NCBI RefSeq assembly: GCF_004770895.1
Contig: NZ_RQHS01000018.1
Coordinates: 496,001 to 560,000 of the forward strand
Length of the DNA stretch: 64,000 nt
From: Leptospira dzoumogneensis
GTDB taxonomy: Bacteria; Spirochaetota; Leptospiria; Leptospirales; Leptospiraceae
Direction of reading: 5' to 3'
Shown: positions 60,152 to 64,000 of the stretch, in pieces
How positions within the stretch are numbered: position 1 is the first letter of the stretch
Layout of the letters: every line of letters begins with the position of its first letter
Position numbers and translations under genes: made by a program
The notes under the pieces: generated by a model
The model's database searches: none
What the model was told of the DNA's origin: nothing
The model's input: the letters and a program-made list of their open reading frames with translations, nothing else

Positions 60152-60796
60152 ATGCAATTCGCCGGATTCGATTTTTATATCCAAACTCTATTGGATTGGG
60201 TATCCGGTCTGCCCAGTGCCTTAGTCTGGTTTTTTTTCGCATTTTCCAATTTTACCGAAAATGTTTTTCCTCCTTGGCCGGGAGATACAGTCACTGCGTT
60301 CGGAGGATTTTTACTCGCAAGAGGCGCCTTAAGTTTTTGGGAACTGGTCTCAAGCACCTTAGTCGGAAATTTAGCAGGCGCCTGGGTCATGTATGCATTC
60401 GGCCATAAACTATTGGATTGGCTGAAGACTAAAAACTTCCCATTCAAATCGGAGCTGTACAACGAAGAATCCATTCAAAAAACCTTAGATTGGTTTTCCA
60501 GGAATGGTGTGGTCGTAGTGATCTTCTCCAGATTCTCCGCAGGAATACGATTTTTCGTTTCTATCGTTGCTGGAATGGTGGATATGAAACCTGCTTTGTT
60601 CTTCTCCGCATTTACTTTAGCAGTTACTATCTGGTGTGGGATACTGATCTACGGAGGATTTTATCTAGGATCTCATTGGGAGAAGGTACTGGAATTTTTA
60701 GCTCTGTATAATAAAATTTTTACAGGCTTCTTCGTAACTGCAGTTCTTGGATTTATAATCTACAAAAAGTTTTTGGAAAGAAGAAAGGAAGCCTAG
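60152..60796 (+). CDS. DedA family membrane protein
   Basis: A 214-residue inner-membrane protein. Seen: FTENVFPPWPGDTVTAFGGF (the E...P.PGD re-entrant region), GNLAGAWVMYAFGH, and FSRFSAGIRFFVSIVAGMVD with the conserved Arg. DedA proteins act as lipid (undecaprenyl phosphate or phospholipid) flippases or are needed for envelope function in other bacteria. TTGACA at 60134 is too close to the ATG to serve as a -35 for it. The stop lies in a 16-bp palindrome shared with the convergent gene. Confidence 0.92.
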   Translation: MQFAGFDFYIQTLLDWVSGLPSALVWFFFAFSNFTENVFPPWPGDTVTAFGGFLLARGALSFWELVSSTLVGNLAGAWVMYAFGHKLLDWLKTKNFPFKSELYNEESIQKTLDWFSRNGVVVVIFSRFSAGIRFFVSIVAGMVDMKPALFFSAFTLAVTIWCGILIYGGFYLGSHWEKVLEFLALYNKIFTGFFVTAVLGFIIYKKFLERRKEA

Positions 60797-62334
60797 GCTT
60801 CCAAAACTTCTTTTAATGTTTTTACAAACTTCTTATGAATGGAATCCGTCTCTTTAGGAAGTTCTAATTTTTTAGCAAGCTCCAGGAGAACATTAGGTTC
60901 TATTACTTTTCCTTCGAACCATTGACCCGCCATATCTCCTGAAATTTTTAATACGGAAGAAAGATCTAAAATTTCTCTTTCAACCATCACGAGTGCAAAT
61001 CCCAAGGCTCCATCCGTAGGAATATAGGGTTCAATTCCTTCCATTTTCCATGGATCTAAGCCTGTAGGAAGAGCACTTCTCACATTCCATTTCATTTCAT
61101 CGGAAGGAGGACCAAGTTCCGTTTTATTGATCAGAACAAGCTGCACTGGATTGATATCTCCGTGTATCCTTCGATTTTCTTCCGCAAGTTCTCGGATTAG
61201 CTTTGCATTATCTCTGGTAATCGCATCTCTTCCTAAAAAGTTCAGCTTGTACAGATAATCTTCTAATTCTTTTCCTTGTAAGGCACCGGTTAGAATGAGC
61301 TGGTATAGAATAAAGATCAGATAATCACTTTCCGTATTGTCCCCGAGTAAAATCTCCTTGGAATTCGTAGGAAGATAGATCCTGTCTCTCAAAAGAATGG
61401 TAAGTTTATAGGCCAATTGATCGAATAAACTTTGGAAAGAGGATCCAGCAAATTTACGGACCCTTTCCACTGCTCCCCAAAGACCTTCCGTCAAAAATCT
61501 GGTAGGATGAGAAAGAGTGTCCCAAAACTTATCCACCATTCCTTTCAAAGTACCTTCCAGATACTTCAAGTGAAGGGATTCCGTTTTAACACCTTGTGTC
61601 CTAAATGTAGAAAGTAGGGTCCTTCTAAAAAAATGAGGGCTCGCAGAAATAAAACAAAGAGGAGAATCTGTCGTAGCTTCTCTCAATTCTTTGAATAAAG
61701 TAGGCATACCAGGCAAGGGTAATTTCTGCTCAGGTGTTTCGAATAATGTGGAAATTTTTCCCTTATTGGAATGGATATCGGTAGCTAGATAGGTTTGGTC
61801 GATATCGGAAGTAGTTACGATCCCGGTATACTCTTCCGGTAAAATACGTAATGCGCCCATTCCGATCAGGCTTTGAGAAACTAACTCATGTTTGCCTGGA
61901 GTGTTTAAATAGGCCAGGTCCTTTCCGAACTGTCTGTAAGAATCGGGTTTTAGGAAATGGATATGAAATGTATAATTTCCGGGAGCTAAAGGAAAGGTAA
62001 ACTCGTAGAAAAAAAATCCACTTTCATCTCCTCTGATCTCAGGAGAATGATGTAACACTTTTCCGGACTGATCCACAATTTCCGCTACAAGGATAGGCTT
62101 ACGCACAGACTCTAGTCCGTAGTCCAAAAATGGAGTGATCTCTTTTTCTTGTCCTTGGAATAAGCCTGTAAGAAGGTCCCATTTTTTAGGATCCGTCATT
62201 TCTTCGCTGACGGAAATATCCACTACTTGGCCTCGGATATAATAACGGTTTTCTCTTCCGAGAGTTCCTCCGCAGATTGCGGCCCTACGTTTTTCCGTAT
62301 TCTTGGAAATTTTGCGTTCTGTTTCTTCCGTCAC
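60793..62334 (-). CDS. App1-like (DUF2183) phosphatase-domain protein
   Basis: A 513-residue protein. The central HAD-like App1 domain has SDIDQTYLATD (DxDxT), CFISASPHFF and a late EILLGDNTESDYLIFILY, which are the three HAD-type motifs of the phosphatidate phosphatase App1 family. The N-terminal part is beta-rich (FFFYEFTFPLAPGNYTFHIH), perhaps a sandwich domain. No signal peptide is visible, so the protein is likely cytoplasmic. The start is GTG at 62334. Substrate not known; phosphatidate is the family example from yeast. Confidence 0.8.
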   Translation of the reverse strand: MTEETERKISKNTEKRRAAICGGTLGRENRYYIRGQVVDISVSEEMTDPKKWDLLTGLFQGQEKEITPFLDYGLESVRKPILVAEIVDQSGKVLHHSPEIRGDESGFFFYEFTFPLAPGNYTFHIHFLKPDSYRQFGKDLAYLNTPGKHELVSQSLIGMGALRILPEEYTGIVTTSDIDQTYLATDIHSNKGKISTLFETPEQKLPLPGMPTLFKELREATTDSPLCFISASPHFFRRTLLSTFRTQGVKTESLHLKYLEGTLKGMVDKFWDTLSHPTRFLTEGLWGAVERVRKFAGSSFQSLFDQLAYKLTILLRDRIYLPTNSKEILLGDNTESDYLIFILYQLILTGALQGKELEDYLYKLNFLGRDAITRDNAKLIRELAEENRRIHGDINPVQLVLINKTELGPPSDEMKWNVRSALPTGLDPWKMEGIEPYIPTDGALGFALVMVEREILDLSSVLKISGDMAGQWFEGKVIEPNVLLELAKKLELPKETDSIHKKFVKTLKEVLEA

Positions 62335-62459
62335 AAGCTTGCAGGATTCCTTCTTAACATTTTGGGAAAGGAAAACTCTAACATGGGGCTTCTAAAGGGA
62401 AAGCAAAAATCCAATTTCTTTGTTTTCGAGAGAAAAGGTCCGCCTAGGATGGTCTTAGA

Positions 62460-62777
62460 ATGGCGAGAGGGAAACATTCGGATGGAAACCGGAAAGGTCC
62501 CAAGTCGATTTATATCCGTAAAATGAGATATGAAGAGGCATATCGGCTCCTGGACCGGGAAATCCAAGCCGCATTCATGAAGGGCGAAACCCTGGTAGAA
62601 GTTGTACACGGGATAGGCGAGGGGATTTTGAAAAAAATGACCGACGACTATATCCGAGAACATTCCTTTCTAAAAATTTTAGAAGATGGGGGACTTCACC
62701 TGGCAAATAACCCGGGCTCCACACTTGTGGAGATCATGGGCCCATCCTCGGAAGATCTAAAAAAGTACTTAAAATAA
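62460..62777 (+). CDS. Smr-domain-like protein with degenerate LDLHG motif
   Basis: A 105-residue protein. The Smr pattern is seen as RYEEAYRLLDREIQAAFMKG, then LVEVVHGIGEGILKKMTDDY (the HGxGxG loop), and a late region NNPGSTLVEIMG. The first family motif LDLHG is replaced by IYIRKM, so nuclease activity is doubtful. The ATG at 62460 follows AGGA; ATG 62523 would cut off the first strand. It ends directly at the cimA start. Smr domains act in mismatch repair or RNA cleavage in other bacteria. Confidence 0.7.
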   Translation: MARGKHSDGNRKGPKSIYIRKMRYEEAYRLLDREIQAAFMKGETLVEVVHGIGEGILKKMTDDYIREHSFLKILEDGGLHLANNPGSTLVEIMGPSSEDLKKYLK

Positions 62778-64000
62778 ATGGGAAACACAAGACCAAAAGT
62801 CCAAATCCTAGATGTAACTCTCAGAGATGGAGAGCAGACCAGAGGTGTAAGTTTCTCCGCTTCCGAAAAACTAAATATCGCAAAATTTCTATTACAAAAT
62901 CTGAAAGTAGATAGAGTGGAGATCGCATCCGCTCGAGTCTCTCAGGGAGAATTGGAAAGTGTCCGCGGGATCATGTCCTGGGCAACTTCCGAAGGCCTTG
63001 AAAAACGTATCGAGATCCTGGGATTCGTGGATTCTCACAAAAGTGTGGATTGGATCCTTGCTTCCGGAGCCAAAACCTTAAATCTACTCACAAAAGGTTC
63101 TCTCAAACATTTAGAGGGACAGCTTAAAAAAACTCCAAAAGAACATTTTGAAGAAGTATCCGAAACCATCCAATACGCTAAGAAGAATGGACTGGAAGTG
63201 AATATTTATTTGGAAGACTGGTCCAACGGATATCTGAACAGCAAAGAATATGTTCTGGATTTTGTTTCTCATCTTTCCAAAGAGCCATTAGGCAAAATTT
63301 TTCTACCGGATACATTGGGAGTTCTTTCTCCTGACGAAACATTCTCCGGGATTTCTCTTCTTACCCAAAAATATCCGGAACTACATTTCGAATTCCACGG
63401 ACATAACGACTACGATCTTTCCGTAGCGAACTGTTTATTCGCAGTAAAAGCCGGGGCAAAAGGTCTACACGTTAGCGTAAATGGGCTTGGAGAAAGAGCA
63501 GGAAATTCTCCGTTAGAAGCGGTGATCACTGCATTACATGATAAAGTCGGCGTATGCACAGATGTGGACGAAAAATCGATCTCAGAAGCAAGTCGTTTGG
63601 TAGAAGTTTTCAGTGGAAAAAGGATCTCCGCAAACCGTCCGGTAGTGGGAGAAGATGTATTCACCCAAACTGCAGGAGTCCATGCTGATGGGGACAAAAA
63701 AGGGAATTTATACGCAAATCCAATCCTACCGGAACGTTTTGGCAGAAGAAGAAGTTACGCTCTAGGCAAACTTGCAGGAAAAGCGAGCATCTCCGAAAAC
63801 CTAAAACAACTAGGCCTAGTACTTTCTACTGAGATAGAAAAAAAAGTTTTGGAAAAGGTAATCGAGTTAGGCGACCAAAACAAAACGATCACACCTGAAG
63901 ATCTTCCATTTATCATCGCGGATGTTTCCGGGAATTCAAGTGTACAAGCAATCAAGATCACCGGATGTAAGATCAACTCAGGGATTGGAATTCGCCCGAA
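62778..64000 (+). CDS. cimA: Citramalate synthase (3' partial)
   Basis: An enzyme condensing pyruvate and acetyl-CoA to (R)-citramalate, the first step of the threonine-independent isoleucine pathway of Leptospira. The window holds about 407 residues; the C-terminal regulatory domain is cut. Seen: ILDVTLRDGEQTRGVSFSAS, EILGFVDSHKSVDWI, VNIYLEDWSNGY, FEFHGHNDYDLSVAN (metal His), NGLGERAGNSPLEAV and GVHADGDKKGNLYANPILPE. These agree closely with the known L. interrogans enzyme from memory. ATG 62778 directly follows the Smr-like stop. Confidence 0.95.
   Translation, partial: MGNTRPKVQILDVTLRDGEQTRGVSFSASEKLNIAKFLLQNLKVDRVEIASARVSQGELESVRGIMSWATSEGLEKRIEILGFVDSHKSVDWILASGAKTLNLLTKGSLKHLEGQLKKTPKEHFEEVSETIQYAKKNGLEVNIYLEDWSNGYLNSKEYVLDFVSHLSKEPLGKIFLPDTLGVLSPDETFSGISLLTQKYPELHFEFHGHNDYDLSVANCLFAVKAGAKGLHVSVNGLGERAGNSPLEAVITALHDKVGVCTDVDEKSISEASRLVEVFSGKRISANRPVVGEDVFTQTAGVHADGDKKGNLYANPILPERFGRRRSYALGKLAGKASISENLKQLGLVLSTEIEKKVLEKVIELGDQNKTITPEDLPFIIADVSGNSSVQAIKITGCKINSGIGIRP

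Noticed and set aside
62383..62526. A 47-codon frame starting MGLLKGKQ, overlapping the Smr-like gene start
   Set aside because: No recognisable domain, and it overlaps the better supported Smr-like frame by 67 bp.

Overview
The window looks like chromosomal DNA of a Leptospira species (Spirochaetes). Reasons: the citramalate synthase at the right edge closely resembles, from memory, the characterised L. interrogans enzyme. Lipopolysaccharide (KDO, heptose, Lpt) genes occur together with spirochaete-type lipoboxes. TTG is used as a start codon for about ten genes, and a cobalamin-dependent class II ribonucleotide reductase is present. No plasmid, phage, insertion sequence or CRISPR array was seen. 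The species cannot be named from this.

Layout. 1-3.6 kb: end of an ATP:cob(I)alamin adenosyltransferase, a POT-family peptide transporter, a secreted NlpC/P60 hydrolase, a palindromic repeat, and a LON-domain protein on the minus strand. 3.6-21.5 kb: a long co-oriented run with many 4-bp overlaps: heptose kinase/adenylyltransferase, pyrG, kdsA, lptC, lptA-like, lptB, rpoN, hprK, HPr, ntrY/ntrX-like, a UDG-like protein, priA, fmt, a PASTA protein, rpe. It joins LPS core building and export to sigma-54 and HPr-based control, then to replication restart and translation initiation. 21.6-27.5 kb: the translation cluster rpsP-khpA-rimM-trmD-rplS, then rnhB, an ylqG/ylqH-like pair related to flagellar export proteins, a degenerate HD-GYP protein, a YraN nuclease-like protein and a small ORF. 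27.5-30.5 kb: ComM-like AAA protein (minus strand), a putative lipoprotein and a LysM/M23 peptidase.

30.5-42.7 kb: a type II secretion operon in the order gspC-D-E-F-G-H-I-J-K-L-M-N, ended by a bidirectional terminator shared with the convergent class II RNR gene nrdJ (42.9-46.4 kb). Then come a tRNA-Asn and about 500 bp holding several copies of a CACGCAGAG-type palindromic repeat.

47.2-55.4 kb is the most unusual part. A two-gene cassette occurs twice in the same orientation. Each copy has a small membrane-anchored helical protein, then a 739-residue exported M19/amidohydrolase-like protein carrying two four-cysteine N-terminal repeats. A minus-strand histidine kinase/LytTR regulator pair lies between the copies. 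Both copies have the same apparent leaderless promoter layout (TTGCAT, 17 bp, TATnnT, then ATG) and a terminator after the enzyme gene. A working hypothesis is an exoenzyme with a dedicated membrane partner, perhaps exported by the type II system encoded upstream.

55.5-64 kb: a lipoprotein, two small membrane proteins (DUF5684-like, DUF2752-like), xseB/xseA, an AI-2E family transporter, an exported hypothetical protein, a DedA protein, an App1-type phosphatase-domain protein, a degenerate Smr-like protein and the 5' part of cimA.
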